From: Hymenobacter sp. BT730
Lineage (GTDB): Bacteria; Bacteroidota; Bacteroidia; Cytophagales; Hymenobacteraceae
NCBI RefSeq assembly: GCF_030542105.1
Contig: NZ_JAUOFB010000007.1
Location: 62,001 to 126,000 of the forward strand
DNA length: 64,000 nt
Direction: 5' to 3'
Shown: one piece after another, positions 26,220-34,830 of the stretch
Numbering within the stretch: position 1 is the stretch's first letter
Layout of the letters: every line of letters begins with the position of its first letter
Translations under genes and position numbers: made by a program
The notes under the pieces: generated by a model
Told to the model about the DNA's origin: nothing
The model's database searches: none
Seen by the model: only the letters and a program-made list of their open reading frames with translations

Positions 26220-27266
26220 ATGTCCTCTACCCCCGCTTCTTCTAAAGGCCGCATCGGCGTCCTGCTCGTGAACCTCGGTACGCCCGACTCGCCCCAAACC
26301 AGCGATGTGCGCCGCTACCTCAACGAATTTCTGACAGATGCCCGCGTGATTGATATGCCGGCCGCCGTGCGCTATCCGCTGTTTCAGGGCTTGGTAGTGC
26401 CGCTACGGGCCCCTAAATCGGCCAAAATATATCAGCAGCTCTGGACGGACCGCGGCTCTCCCCTACTATACCACGGCCTCGACCTGAAAAAGCTAGTGCA
26501 GGAAAAGTTAGGGAAGGATTACCTGGTGGCTTTTGGCATGCGCTACCAAAAGCCCAGCATTGAGCTGGCACTACAGGAGCTGCGCGATGCGGCCGTGGAG
26601 CGCATTATTGTGCTACCGCTATTTCCGCAATACGCGGCGGCCAGCACGGGCTCGGTGCAGCAAAAGGTGATGGACATTGTGAGCAAATGGTGGGTAGTGC
26701 CTACTATTTCCTTCATTAGCTCTTTTACTGACGATCCTGGCTTTATTGCTTCATTTGCCGCTCTGGGCCTGCAGGAAATGCAGAAGCACGACTACGACCA
26801 TGTAGTATTCAGCTACCACGGTATTCCGGAGCGCCACGTGCTGAAAGGCAGCCAAAATGGGTATTGCAAGCTGAGTAGCTGCTGCAACCACTACAACAAG
26901 AACAACCGCTACTGCTACCGGGCGCAGTGCTACGAAACCTCCCGCCTGCTGGCCAAAGCCATGAACCTTGCTCCAGAGCAGTATACCGTCACGTTCCAGA
27001 GCCGTCTGCAAAGCCGCCTCCGTGACCCGTGGCTGCAACCTTATACCGATGAGGTTCTGAAAGAATTTCCGGCTAAAGGCATCCACAATGTGCTGGCCTT
27101 TAGCCCCGCTTTCGTGGCTGATTGCCTGGAAACCACCATTGAGGTAGGCACGGAATTCAAGGAAATGTTTGAGCAGGCCGGTGGTAAGCACTGGCAGTTG
27201 GTGCCCAGCCTGAACGCCAACCCGATGTGGGTAGATGCCGTGGCTGATTTAGTGCATCGCAACTAA
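26220..27266 (+). CDS. hemH: Ferrochelatase with internal cysteine cluster
   Basis: Inserts ferrous iron into a porphyrin at the end of haem synthesis. The 348-residue protein has the chelatase fold with VNLGTPDSP and the catalytic FSYHGIPERH (His200). Immediately after lies a Cys-rich insert, C216-x4-C221-C222-x9-C232-x4-C237, absent from E. coli HemH and suggestive of the [2Fe-2S] cluster known from some bacterial ferrochelatases. The C-terminal ETTIEVG segment is normal. It stands alone between era and a terminator. Confidence 0.96.
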   Translation: MSSTPASSKGRIGVLLVNLGTPDSPQTSDVRRYLNEFLTDARVIDMPAAVRYPLFQGLVVPLRAPKSAKIYQQLWTDRGSPLLYHGLDLKKLVQEKLGKDYLVAFGMRYQKPSIELALQELRDAAVERIIVLPLFPQYAAASTGSVQQKVMDIVSKWWVVPTISFISSFTDDPGFIASFAALGLQEMQKHDYDHVVFSYHGIPERHVLKGSQNGYCKLSSCCNHYNKNNRYCYRAQCYETSRLLAKAMNLAPEQYTVTFQSRLQSRLRDPWLQPYTDEVLKEFPAKGIHNVLAFSPAFVADCLETTIEVGTEFKEMFEQAGGKHWQLVPSLNANPMWVDAVADLVHRN

Positions 27267-27278
27267 CTACTGAATATC

Positions 27279-27332
27279 AAAAACAGCAACGCCTGGCCCT
27301 TCTAAGCAGAGTGACCAGGCGTTGCTGTTTTT
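27279..27332. terminator. Bidirectional terminator after hemH
   Basis: Perfect 18-base arms (27279-27296, 27315-27332) ending in A and T runs, between hemH and the convergent PRC-barrel gene. Confidence 0.88.
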
Positions 27333-27355
27333 ATTTAAATCGGGTTTAGAACAGG

Positions 27356-27865
27356 TTACACTATGCGGCGGCGCAGGTTGCTGGCCGATTCCGTAGAATG
27401 GCGGTTCTGGTAAAAGTGTTGCTCATTGTAAGGCGCCTGCTCATAAAAAGGTGTGGCATGCTCCGGTAGGGGGAGTTTCAAGGAGCGTAGCATGGCTTCT
27501 TCGTATTCCCGGGTAATTTGAATATCGGTGTAAGGTGGGTAATCCAGCACCGACTGTAGGTTGAGGGAAGGCACGAAGATGTTGTCTCCATCCTCATCAA
27601 TGGTGGCCACACCAATAGGGAGCAGAATGTGGCGCGCCCACTTATCAATTTGAAGCGAAGCATCCAGTTCAATGTCGAGGTAGCGAACTTTCATGGCGTC
27701 TTCGTCTACAATCAATTCAAAGACGTCCCCAAACTTTTTACCGTCGCTGCCGCGTACGGCCCAGCCGCGTACATCCACGCTGTCGTCAGCTACTTCAAAG
27801 TTTTCCAGGTCGCGCAGGCGGCGCAGGTGCATGCCTTGGGCAGAGGGTATGGGAGTAGGTTCCAT
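27356..27865 (-). CDS. PRC-barrel domain protein
   Basis: A 169-residue soluble protein. Residues ~30-110 form a PRC-barrel-like domain: VRGWAVRGSDGKKFGDVFELIVDE, then VRYLDIELD and HILLPIGVATIDEDGDNIF. Such domains occur in photosynthetic reaction-centre H subunit and RimM and in many stress-linked bacterial proteins; the role here is unknown. The C-terminal ~50 residues are Gln/Tyr/His-rich. It is probably transcribed separately from the upstream membrane protein (67-base gap). Confidence 0.8.
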   Translation of the reverse strand: MEPTPIPSAQGMHLRRLRDLENFEVADDSVDVRGWAVRGSDGKKFGDVFELIVDEDAMKVRYLDIELDASLQIDKWARHILLPIGVATIDEDGDNIFVPSLNLQSVLDYPPYTDIQITREYEEAMLRSLKLPLPEHATPFYEQAPYNEQHFYQNRHSTESASNLRRRIV

Positions 27866-27932
27866 AGTAGTAGTGTTATCTCATATACCAGAAGCCTGCA
27901 GCCGGATAACCGTGCCTGCTTCTGATACTGGG

Positions 27933-28559
27933 TTAGCTGAAGCTCTTCAGAATTTGAGCCGCCTGGCTGAAAAATGCGCGTTGCATCTCCTGCTGGGCTG
28001 GCTCGTCGCGGCCGCTGAGGGCGTCGGCCTGCTTGGTGAGGCGGTTTACAGGAGCGGCCTGTTCCGGATACGCTTTCTGTTGAATGGCTTGTAGCATAGC
28101 CGCAGTAGCCGTAAAGCCTGGTCTCAGGCTGGTGCCAGGTTCTTCCAGGCGGCTGGTGGCACTGGTCAGATCGTTGCGCCTTTCCTGCACGGTCGGATCC
28201 TGGCGCAGGTCGTCCCGGTCGGCTAAAGAAACCAACACGCCAGTCAGTAAGTGCAGGCCACGCCGGCCATAGTCCGTAACTGAGCGGGCAGAGTCTGTAG
28301 CGAAGGCATAGAAGGCTTCCGGTGTGGCGGCTACCTCGTTAGCCATATCTTCCATGGCCTTCGTGTCAGCCGCAGCGGAGGTATCAGACGTAGCCCCAAG
28401 CGGCTGGGTAGTGTTAGTAGGAGGTATGGCGTCAACGGGTTGTTCTGGGTCGGCGCGGAAGAAGAAAAACCAGATCAGACCTAGCACCACCAAGGCCAGC
28501 AGTACGGCCAGCCAGGGGCTCAGGGACTTTTTCTTGCGTTGGATATTAATGTCAGCCAT
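27933..28559 (-). CDS. Membrane-anchored protein, unknown
   Basis: From ATG 28559 the product has 208 residues; an upstream start at 28634 adds a 25-residue non-conserved leader that overlaps the preceding terminator region. A single membrane segment (residues ~14-34, WLAVLLALVVLGLIWFFFF) follows a basic N-terminus, with an acidic, helical periplasmic part. No family recognised. The helical domain from ~70 onward has repeated Ala/Asp/Leu segments that could form a bundle. Confidence 0.65.
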   Translation of the reverse strand: MADINIQRKKKSLSPWLAVLLALVVLGLIWFFFFRADPEQPVDAIPPTNTTQPLGATSDTSAAADTKAMEDMANEVAATPEAFYAFATDSARSVTDYGRRGLHLLTGVLVSLADRDDLRQDPTVQERRNDLTSATSRLEEPGTSLRPGFTATAAMLQAIQQKAYPEQAAPVNRLTKQADALSGRDEPAQQEMQRAFFSQAAQILKSFS

Positions 28560-28634
28560 ATCGGTATATAGTGTTGCTGAGACAGTACGGCACATTTCAG
28601 AATTAGGTGCTGTCGGCCTTCTGATTTCACCCAA

Positions 28635-28678
28635 AAAATAATACCCTCCCTTAAATGCCTAAAGGAGGGTATTATTTT
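28635..28678 (-). terminator. Terminator of the cysteine desulfurase gene
   Basis: Perfect 15-base arms AAAATAATACCCTCC / GGAGGGTATTATTTT with a 14-base loop; T-rich on the minus strand. Confidence 0.82.
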
Positions 28679-28699
28679 GTCAGACTTATCAAGAGGACA

Positions 28700-29881
28700 T
28701 TAGGCCGGCACCTTACGGTACATCTTGGCCAACTGCTCCACGGCATAGTCTACTTCCTGGGGCGTGTTAAACTTGCTCATAGAGAAGCGAATGGTGCCCC
28801 GGTCGGGGTCGCAGCCCAAGGCCTGCAGCACATGTGAGCCAGCCTGTGCTCCGCTGGTACAAGCCGAGCCACCCGACACGGACACTTTATTAATGTCGAG
28901 GTTGAAGAGCAGCATTTCGTTCATCTCGGAAGGCGGCAGGCTCACGCTCAGGACAGTGTAAAGGCTATGGTCAGCGTCGGCAGACGTTCCATTGAATTCT
29001 ACTCCGTCAATTTCAGCACGTAGCTTTTCAATAAACCGGTCTTTCAGGGCCTGAATGGTGCGGTGATGCTCGGCCATGTCGCGGTAAGCAATTTCCAGCG
29101 CCTTAGCCAGCCCAATGATGCCATACACATTCTCAGTGCCGGCACGCTGGTTGCGCTCCTGCGAGCCGCCATGAATCAGGGCATCTACCAGCAGGCCGGA
29201 GCGGCGGTACAGGAAGCCAATGCCTTTAGGCCCATGAAATTTATGCCCGGACCCTACCAGAAAATGTGCTTTTAGTTGCTGCACATCGTGGCGGTAGTGG
29301 CCCATCGTCTGCACCGTATCGGTATGAAAAATGGCATCGTGCCGGGCGCAGATGTCGCCAATAGCCGCAATGTCATTCAGGTTACCAATTTCATTATTGG
29401 CTTGCATCAGGCTCACAAAAGTGCGCGGGTGCGTAGCTAACAGCTCTTCCAGATGCTCCAGATCAAAGCGGCCCCGCTCGTCGTGGCGCAGATAGCTGAG
29501 CTTTAGGTCACCGGCTTTTTCCAGCGCCTGCATGGTGTGCAGCACGGCGTGGTGCTCCAGCTGGGAGGTAATACCGTGTTTCAGGCCCAGCGTACGCACA
29601 CTACCAAAAGCGGCGTAGTTATCAGCTTCGGTGCCGCAGGAGGTAAAAACAATTTCTGCCGGCGCCGCATTAATCAGGTGCGCAATGGTTTTGCGGGCAT
29701 TTTCGATGGCTGCCCGCACCTGCCGGCCGTGACTATGAATGCTGCTGGGGTTGCCAAAATGCTCACGCATAAAAGGCAGCATGGCATCCAGCACTTCGGG
29801 GTCCAGCGGCGTGGTGGCCGCATTATCAAAGTATACCGCCCGTGATGCCGACGAAGGAGTACAATCAGAAGGAGTTGACAT
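28700..29881 (-). CDS. Cysteine desulfurase (NifS/IscS family)
   Basis: PLP enzyme that releases sulfur from cysteine for Fe-S clusters and tRNA thiolation. From ATG 29881 it has 393 residues: VYFDNAATTPLDPEV at the N-terminus, PLP lysine in GSGHKFHGPKGIGF and the active-site Cys in SGGSACTSGAQAGSHVL. The 40 residues upstream (start 30001) are not family-like. No iscU or sufs genes are adjacent, so it may be a general or tRNA-dedicated desulfurase. Confidence 0.94.
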   Translation of the reverse strand: MSTPSDCTPSSASRAVYFDNAATTPLDPEVLDAMLPFMREHFGNPSSIHSHGRQVRAAIENARKTIAHLINAAPAEIVFTSCGTEADNYAAFGSVRTLGLKHGITSQLEHHAVLHTMQALEKAGDLKLSYLRHDERGRFDLEHLEELLATHPRTFVSLMQANNEIGNLNDIAAIGDICARHDAIFHTDTVQTMGHYRHDVQQLKAHFLVGSGHKFHGPKGIGFLYRRSGLLVDALIHGGSQERNQRAGTENVYGIIGLAKALEIAYRDMAEHHRTIQALKDRFIEKLRAEIDGVEFNGTSADADHSLYTVLSVSLPPSEMNEMLLFNLDINKVSVSGGSACTSGAQAGSHVLQALGCDPDRGTIRFSMSKFNTPQEVDYAVEQLAKMYRKVPA

Positions 29882-30020
29882 AGCCCAGCAACGAAGTAGA
29901 AATAATGATCTGCCAGGCTTCTTTGCACCCGACAGTAGTACAAAAGTAAAAGATTCCCGGTGCCCAGCGCGGACTTTGATGGTGAAAACCCTGCGGCCCA
30001 CTTCTCCTTAGCACGCAATA

Positions 30021-30050
30021 AAAAGCCCAGGACACAATGCCTGGGCTTTT
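30021..30050 (-). terminator. Terminator of glmM
   Basis: AAAAGCCCAGG / CCTGGGCTTTT arms with an eight-base loop. Confidence 0.82.
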
Positions 30051-30079
30051 CTGCTACAACCTCACTGGAGTGAAGAAGC

Positions 30080-31474
30080 TTAAACGTTTACCGCAATAAT
30101 CTCCTTGATGTCGCCAATAATCTTGTTTGCCAGGTAGTCGGCAGTGGCATTAGAATCTGACTCGGCATAAATGCGGATAATGGGTTCCGTGTTTGACTTG
30201 CGCAGGTGCACCCACTCTTTATCAAACTCGATTTTCACCCCATCAATGGTATTCACGGGCTGCTTGGCATAACGCAGCTGCATTTTCTCCAGCACCTGGT
30301 CGGTGTTTATTTCCGGTGTCAGCTCAATCTTATTTTTCGAGATAAAGTAGTTGGGGTAAGAGGCACGTAGGCGTGTCATCGTTAGGCCGGTTTTGGCCAG
30401 GTGGCTCAGAAAAAGCGCAATACCTACCAACGAGTCCCGACCGTAGTGCAGCTCGGGATAGATGATACCTCCATTGCCTTCTCCCCCTATAACAGCGTTG
30501 GTTTCCTTCATTTTGGTTACCACATTCACCTCCCCTACCGCAGCGGCGGCGTATTGGCCACCGTGTTTCTCGGTTACATCCCGCAGGGCACGAGTGCTGC
30601 TTAGATTGCTAACGGTGTTGCCACCGCCATTTTGCTGTAGCACATAATCGGCTACGGCGACCAGGGTATACTCTTCCCCGAACATAGTGCCATCCTCATT
30701 GACCAAGGCCAAGCGGTCTACATCGGGGTCCACTACAATGCCTACATCGAAAGAGCCCTTTTCCAGCACCTTGGCAATGTCCCGTAGGTTTTCAGGCAGC
30801 GGCTCGGGGTTGTGGGCAAAGTCACCGGTGGGCTCGCAGAATAACTTTTCAATAGTGGTTACGCCCAATGCTTCCAGCAGCATAGGCACTGCAAAGCCGC
30901 CGGTAGAGTTTACGGCGTCTACAACCACCCGGAAGTTCTTGGCTTTAATAGCTGCCACATCTACCAGTGGCAGAGCCAGAATAGCTTCTATATGCGTCTG
31001 CAGAAACGTATCGTCGGTGCTGTACTGGCCGAGCTTGGTTACCGGGGCGAAATCAAAAGCCTCTGAGTCGCCGAGAGCCAGCACCTGCTGTCCATCAGCG
31101 TCCGAGATGAATTCGCCTTTATCATTCAGAAGCTTCAGTGCGTTCCACTGCTTGGGGTTATGCGAAGCAGTGAGAATGATACCTCCACCCGCTTTTTTAG
31201 CTGGCACCGCCATTTCCACAGTAGGGGTGGTGCTCAGACCCAGATCGATAACATGAATGCCCAGGCCCTGTAGTGTAGCTGCTACCAGCTTGCTCACCAT
31301 TTCGCCCGATAAGCGGGCGTCACGACCGATAACAATCGTATTATTCTGCGTTTTGTTTAGAACCCAGCTGCCGAAAGCGGCAGCATATTTCACCACGTCC
31401 AACGGCGTCAGACCTTCGCCTGCCGCGCCCCCGATAGTGCCTCGTATGCCCGAAATGGATTTGATGAGTGCCAC
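30080..31474 (-). CDS. glmM: Phosphoglucosamine mutase GlmM
   Basis: Converts glucosamine-6-phosphate to glucosamine-1-phosphate for UDP-GlcNAc, hence peptidoglycan and LPS. From GTG 31474 it has 464 residues. The phosphoserine loop is LTASHNP (Ser104), the metal loop VDPDVDRLALV, and the sugar-binding GGEGNGG. The frame extends to 31501, but the -7 box at 31499-31506 excludes that start. Phosphomannomutase/phosphoglucomutase activity is an alternative for this superfamily; the loop sequences and length favour GlmM. Confidence 0.9.
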   Translation of the reverse strand: MALIKSISGIRGTIGGAAGEGLTPLDVVKYAAAFGSWVLNKTQNNTIVIGRDARLSGEMVSKLVAATLQGLGIHVIDLGLSTTPTVEMAVPAKKAGGGIILTASHNPKQWNALKLLNDKGEFISDADGQQVLALGDSEAFDFAPVTKLGQYSTDDTFLQTHIEAILALPLVDVAAIKAKNFRVVVDAVNSTGGFAVPMLLEALGVTTIEKLFCEPTGDFAHNPEPLPENLRDIAKVLEKGSFDVGIVVDPDVDRLALVNEDGTMFGEEYTLVAVADYVLQQNGGGNTVSNLSSTRALRDVTEKHGGQYAAAAVGEVNVVTKMKETNAVIGGEGNGGIIYPELHYGRDSLVGIALFLSHLAKTGLTMTRLRASYPNYFISKNKIELTPEINTDQVLEKMQLRYAKQPVNTIDGVKIEFDKEWVHLRKSNTEPIIRIYAESDSNATADYLANKIIGDIKEIIAVNV

Positions 31475-31498
31475 TAGAATGTTATTTTTTTGAATGGG

Positions 31499-31506
31499 CA
31501 AAAGTA
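31499..31506 (-). promoter_or_regulatory. -7 element for glmM
   Basis: Minus-strand TACTTTTG, perfect, 24 bases upstream of GTG 31474; it decides the start codon. Confidence 0.65.
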
Positions 31507-31626
31507 GAGAAAAGCCCGTTGTTTTTATGAATAATACACGGCTTGCCGTGTTGCGCCGTGGCCGCTACGCTATTACGCAGGCAGCCGCAACAGGGACATA
31601 TTTTTTCCTCAGCGGCTGCCCTGTTG

Positions 31627-31634
31627 TATATTTG
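31627..31634 (+). promoter_or_regulatory. -7 element for mazG
   Basis: Perfect TATATTTG ending only five bases before ATG 31640, so transcription should begin at or next to the start codon. Confidence 0.65.
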
Positions 31635-31639
31635 ACTTG

Positions 31640-32482
31640 ATGGATACAACCAATTCTGATGACCGCCGCTCTGAGCAGTTGGCCGCTTTTGGCCGCCTGT
31701 TGGATGTGCTTGACCGGCTTCGGGCTGAGTGCCCCTGGGACCGAAAACAAACGATGCAGAGCCTACGGCATCTGACCATTGAAGAAACCTACGAACTCTC
31801 GGACGCCATTCTACGGGACGATTTGCCCGATGTCAGCAAGGAGCTAGGTGACGTGATGTTACACCTGGTTTTCTACGCCAAAATTGCCGCTGAGAAAGGG
31901 GCCTTTGATATTGCTGATGTACTTAATGCACAGTGCGAGAAGCTCATTTTCCGCCACCCCCACATTTATGGTGATACCACCGTGACCAGTGAGGAGGACG
32001 TGAAGCGCAACTGGGAACAGCTTAAACTCAAGGAGAAAGGCAATTCTTCAGTGCTGGGTGGCGTACCTGTAACATTACCTGCCCTGATAAAGGCCATGCG
32101 CATCCAGGAAAAAGCCCGTGGTGCTGGCTTTGATTGGGAACGAAAGGAGCAGGTGTGGGAAAAGGTACAGGAGGAACTGGAGGAGTTTAGAGCGGAGTTT
32201 GCCGAAGCTGAAAACAGCCCTGAACACCAGCAGCGAGCGGCCGCTGAATTCGGCGACCTGCTCTTTTCCTTAATCAACTTCGCCCGCTTTGCCGGCATAA
32301 ACCCGGAAGAGGCACTGGAACATACCAACCGAAAGTTTATCCGCCGTTTCCAGTACCTGGAAACAGAAGCAGCCCGCGACGGGCACCAGCTCGCTAACCT
32401 GACGTTAGCACAGATGGATGTGTATTGGAACCAAGCCAAGGCTCTGCCCGTAGACGACAAAACCCCTTCTTCTGAGAAATAG
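31640..32482 (+). CDS. mazG: Nucleoside triphosphate pyrophosphohydrolase MazG
   Basis: Hydrolyses (d)NTPs to monophosphates and pyrophosphate, cleaning the nucleotide pool. The 280 residues hold two MazG domains: ECPWDRKQTMQSLRHLTIEE with ELGDVMLHLVFYA (residues ~32-75), and a C-terminal copy with AAEFGDLLFSLINFARFAGINPEEAL. The ExxE/ExxD metal motifs are present in both. The promoter position suggests a leaderless mRNA. TTG at 31637 would add one residue. Confidence 0.95.
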   Translation: MDTTNSDDRRSEQLAAFGRLLDVLDRLRAECPWDRKQTMQSLRHLTIEETYELSDAILRDDLPDVSKELGDVMLHLVFYAKIAAEKGAFDIADVLNAQCEKLIFRHPHIYGDTTVTSEEDVKRNWEQLKLKEKGNSSVLGGVPVTLPALIKAMRIQEKARGAGFDWERKEQVWEKVQEELEEFRAEFAEAENSPEHQQRAAAEFGDLLFSLINFARFAGINPEEALEHTNRKFIRRFQYLETEAARDGHQLANLTLAQMDVYWNQAKALPVDDKTPSSEK

Positions 32483-32531
32483 CCTTTTTTCCAGATGAAT
32501 GCTACATAGATGCGTTTAAACGCAAGTTGTA

Positions 32532-32563
32532 TTTGGCAGGGACAAGGCTTTTGCTTAGGTTTG
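32532..32563 (+). promoter_or_regulatory. Promoter of the exbB-exbD-tonB operon
   Basis: TTTGG (32532-32536), 19 bases, then TAGGTTTG (32556-32563), a perfect -33/-7 pair. The leader to ATG 32737 is about 165 bases, unusually long for this window. Confidence 0.8.
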
Positions 32564-32736
32564 CCAAGGAGAGTATAGGTTCCGGAGTAGTCCCCGTTCA
32601 CAAGCAGACCCACTGTTTTGCCTCACACCGGCTAACTAGTGCGGGTTAACGGGGCTTCGTCGTCTTTATACAAACCAGCCCTGTTTACACTTTCAAAAAT
32701 TACCTTTCACCAACCATCCCCTAATTTTCCGGAACA

Positions 32737-33609
32737 ATGGAACAAAAGAATGCCATGAACAAGAACGTGCGGCCTGCCGCTCCAGCTGCGCCTAAGAGCG
32801 AAGCCAAAGGCGGTTCCGCGTTTGCCGCCATCGTGATTCCACTGGCTTTTATTGTGAGTATCATTATCTACATTTTTGTACTGGGTAATGGTTCTAACTT
32901 CCAGGGTGGCGACAACGCTAATGCTGCACTGCCAGGCAACTACCTGGGCACCGTTTATAAAGGCGGTGTTATTGTACCAATCCTGATGTCGCTTTTCCTG
33001 TTGGTAATTACCTTCTCGATTGAGCGCTACCTCACCATCAGCAAGGCTAAAGGCTCTAAGAGCATTGAGAGCTTTGTACGTACTGTTCGTCAGAAGCTGA
33101 ACTCGAATGACATTTCGGGTGCTATTGCCGCCTGCGACCAGCAGAAAGGCTCGGTAGCCGCCGTAGTAAAGTCAGGCCTGCTGAAGTACCAGGAAATGGC
33201 CCGCGAGCGGGGCATGGACAAGGACCAGAAGATCCTGGCTATCCAGAAAGAAATCGAAGAATCGACTACCCTGGAGCTGCCAATGTTGGAGAAGAACCTC
33301 GTAATTCTGTCGACCATTGCTTCGGTTTCTACGCTGATTGGTCTGCTGGGTACGGTATTCGGTATGATCAAGGCCTTCTCGGCCCTGGCACAAGCTGGTA
33401 ACCCTGATGCTGTTGCACTGGCTGAAGGTATTTCGGAAGCTCTGATCAACACGGCTATTGGTATTGCCGGTTCGGCTATTGCCATCATTGCCTACAACTT
33501 CTTCACCAGCAAAATTGACGAGCTGACCTACAGCATTGACGAGGCTGGCTTCAGCATCATTCAGACCTTCGCTGCTCAACACGGCGAAAAGGAAACTTAC
33601 ACGGCCTAA
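32737..33609 (+). CDS. MotA/TolQ/ExbB proton channel protein
   Basis: Inner-membrane proton channel of a TonB energy-transduction complex. The 290 residues show membrane segments at ~27-47, ~86-104, and in the C-terminal half around LVILSTIASVSTLIGLLGTVFGMI and INTAIGIAGSAIAIIAYNFF, with the conserved GLLGTVFGM and Thr-rich pore helix of ExbB. An N-terminal Ala/Pro/Lys-rich extension precedes the first segment. It is followed by two exbD genes and two tonB genes. Confidence 0.93.
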   Translation: MEQKNAMNKNVRPAAPAAPKSEAKGGSAFAAIVIPLAFIVSIIIYIFVLGNGSNFQGGDNANAALPGNYLGTVYKGGVIVPILMSLFLLVITFSIERYLTISKAKGSKSIESFVRTVRQKLNSNDISGAIAACDQQKGSVAAVVKSGLLKYQEMARERGMDKDQKILAIQKEIEESTTLELPMLEKNLVILSTIASVSTLIGLLGTVFGMIKAFSALAQAGNPDAVALAEGISEALINTAIGIAGSAIAIIAYNFFTSKIDELTYSIDEAGFSIIQTFAAQHGEKETYTA

Positions 33610-33674
33610 GTTGCGGTTAACGCAATAAAGCTCCAGTAAGTCTCGTTTTCTGAATATTCTCAACCACGCTAGAA

Positions 33675-34298
33675 ATGCCTAAAGTAAAGCCCCATAGAAC
33701 GTCCCCTTCGCTGGATATGACCCCGATGGTGGACCTGGCATTCCTGCTGGTGACGTTCTTCATGCTCACGACTAAGTTTGCCCCTGAGGAAGTGGTGGTG
33801 GTAGATACCCCCTCTTCTACCTCGGAATTTAAACTACCCGAGAGTAACGTAATTCGCATCCTGATTGACAAGGATAAGCGCGTGTTTTTTGGCTTGGAAA
33901 GCGACAAGGCCAAACCCCTGCTGCTCGACCGGATGGGCGCCAAGTATGGCGTGACCTTCAGCGAGAAGCAGAAACGTGCTTTTGGCGGCCTCAACAGCTT
34001 CGGCGTACCTGTACAGCAGCTTGGCTCCTTGCTCAACATGGGCAGCGAGCAGCGCAAAGAAGTTAAGCAGCCCGGTATTCCGGCCGACTCACTGAACAAT
34101 CAGTTGATCGACTGGGTAATGGAAGCGCGTAAAGCCAACCAGGAAGCCATTGGTAAGCCTACCTACATTGCCATTAAAGGCGACGGCAATGCCGATGTAC
34201 CGACCGTGAAGAAAGTCATCAAGTTTCTGCAGGAGAAGAACATCAACCGTTTCAACCTCATCACGGACTTGGAGAACAAGCCCACAGTGAGCAAATAA
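33675..34298 (+). CDS. Biopolymer transporter ExbD/TolR (copy 1)
   Basis: A 207-residue ExbD-family protein: short cytoplasmic N-terminus, then SLDMTPMVDLAFLLVTFFML with the pore Asp in MVDLAF, followed by a large periplasmic domain of ~165 residues. The domain is longer than E. coli ExbD, as is common in Bacteroidota. Stoichiometrically one of two ExbD subunits downstream of exbB; the second copy starts ten bases after this stop codon. Confidence 0.92.
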   Translation: MPKVKPHRTSPSLDMTPMVDLAFLLVTFFMLTTKFAPEEVVVVDTPSSTSEFKLPESNVIRILIDKDKRVFFGLESDKAKPLLLDRMGAKYGVTFSEKQKRAFGGLNSFGVPVQQLGSLLNMGSEQRKEVKQPGIPADSLNNQLIDWVMEARKANQEAIGKPTYIAIKGDGNADVPTVKKVIKFLQEKNINRFNLITDLENKPTVSK

Positions 34299-34308
34299 GC
34301 GCAGCGCC

Positions 34309-34830
34309 ATGGCAGAAATACAACAACAAGCCGACTCCGGCAAAGGCGGGAAGAAGCGGGCCAAGAAAATGTCGACCAAAATCGACATGACCCCAATGGT
34401 TGACTTGGCCTTCCTCCTTCTGACCTTCTTTATGCTGACTACCACGTTCAATAAGCCGAACGTGATGCAGATTACCATGCCGGTGAAACCGAAGCCTGGT
34501 GATCCGCCACAGGAGCTGAAAGCGTCGGATGCCCTTACTGTTCTTATAGGTGAGAACAATAAGATCTACTACTACGACGGTCTGCTCTCTGATAAGGACA
34601 AACCGGAGTTGAAACTTTCCAGCTATGATGCCAATGGCATCCGGAAAGTTCTGCTGGACCATCAGCGCCAAAACCCCAAAACGGTGGTGCTGATTAAGCC
34701 AGACGACAAGTCCAACTACAAAAACATGGTGGATATCCTGGATGAGATGAACATCACCGACCAGAAGAAATACGCGTTGGTGGAAATCTCTAAGGCTGAT
34801 ACCGAACTCATTAAATCTTCCGGGCTATGA
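34309..34830 (+). CDS. Biopolymer transporter ExbD/TolR (copy 2)
   Basis: A 173-residue ExbD paralogue with a basic N-terminus (KGGKKRAKKMSTK), then KIDMTPMVDLAFLLLTFFML and a periplasmic domain. It shares the pore segment with copy 1 but little of the periplasmic part, suggesting a heterodimer or specialised roles. The last four bases overlap the start of tonB. Confidence 0.92.
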   Translation: MAEIQQQADSGKGGKKRAKKMSTKIDMTPMVDLAFLLLTFFMLTTTFNKPNVMQITMPVKPKPGDPPQELKASDALTVLIGENNKIYYYDGLLSDKDKPELKLSSYDANGIRKVLLDHQRQNPKTVVLIKPDDKSNYKNMVDILDEMNITDQKKYALVEISKADTELIKSSGL

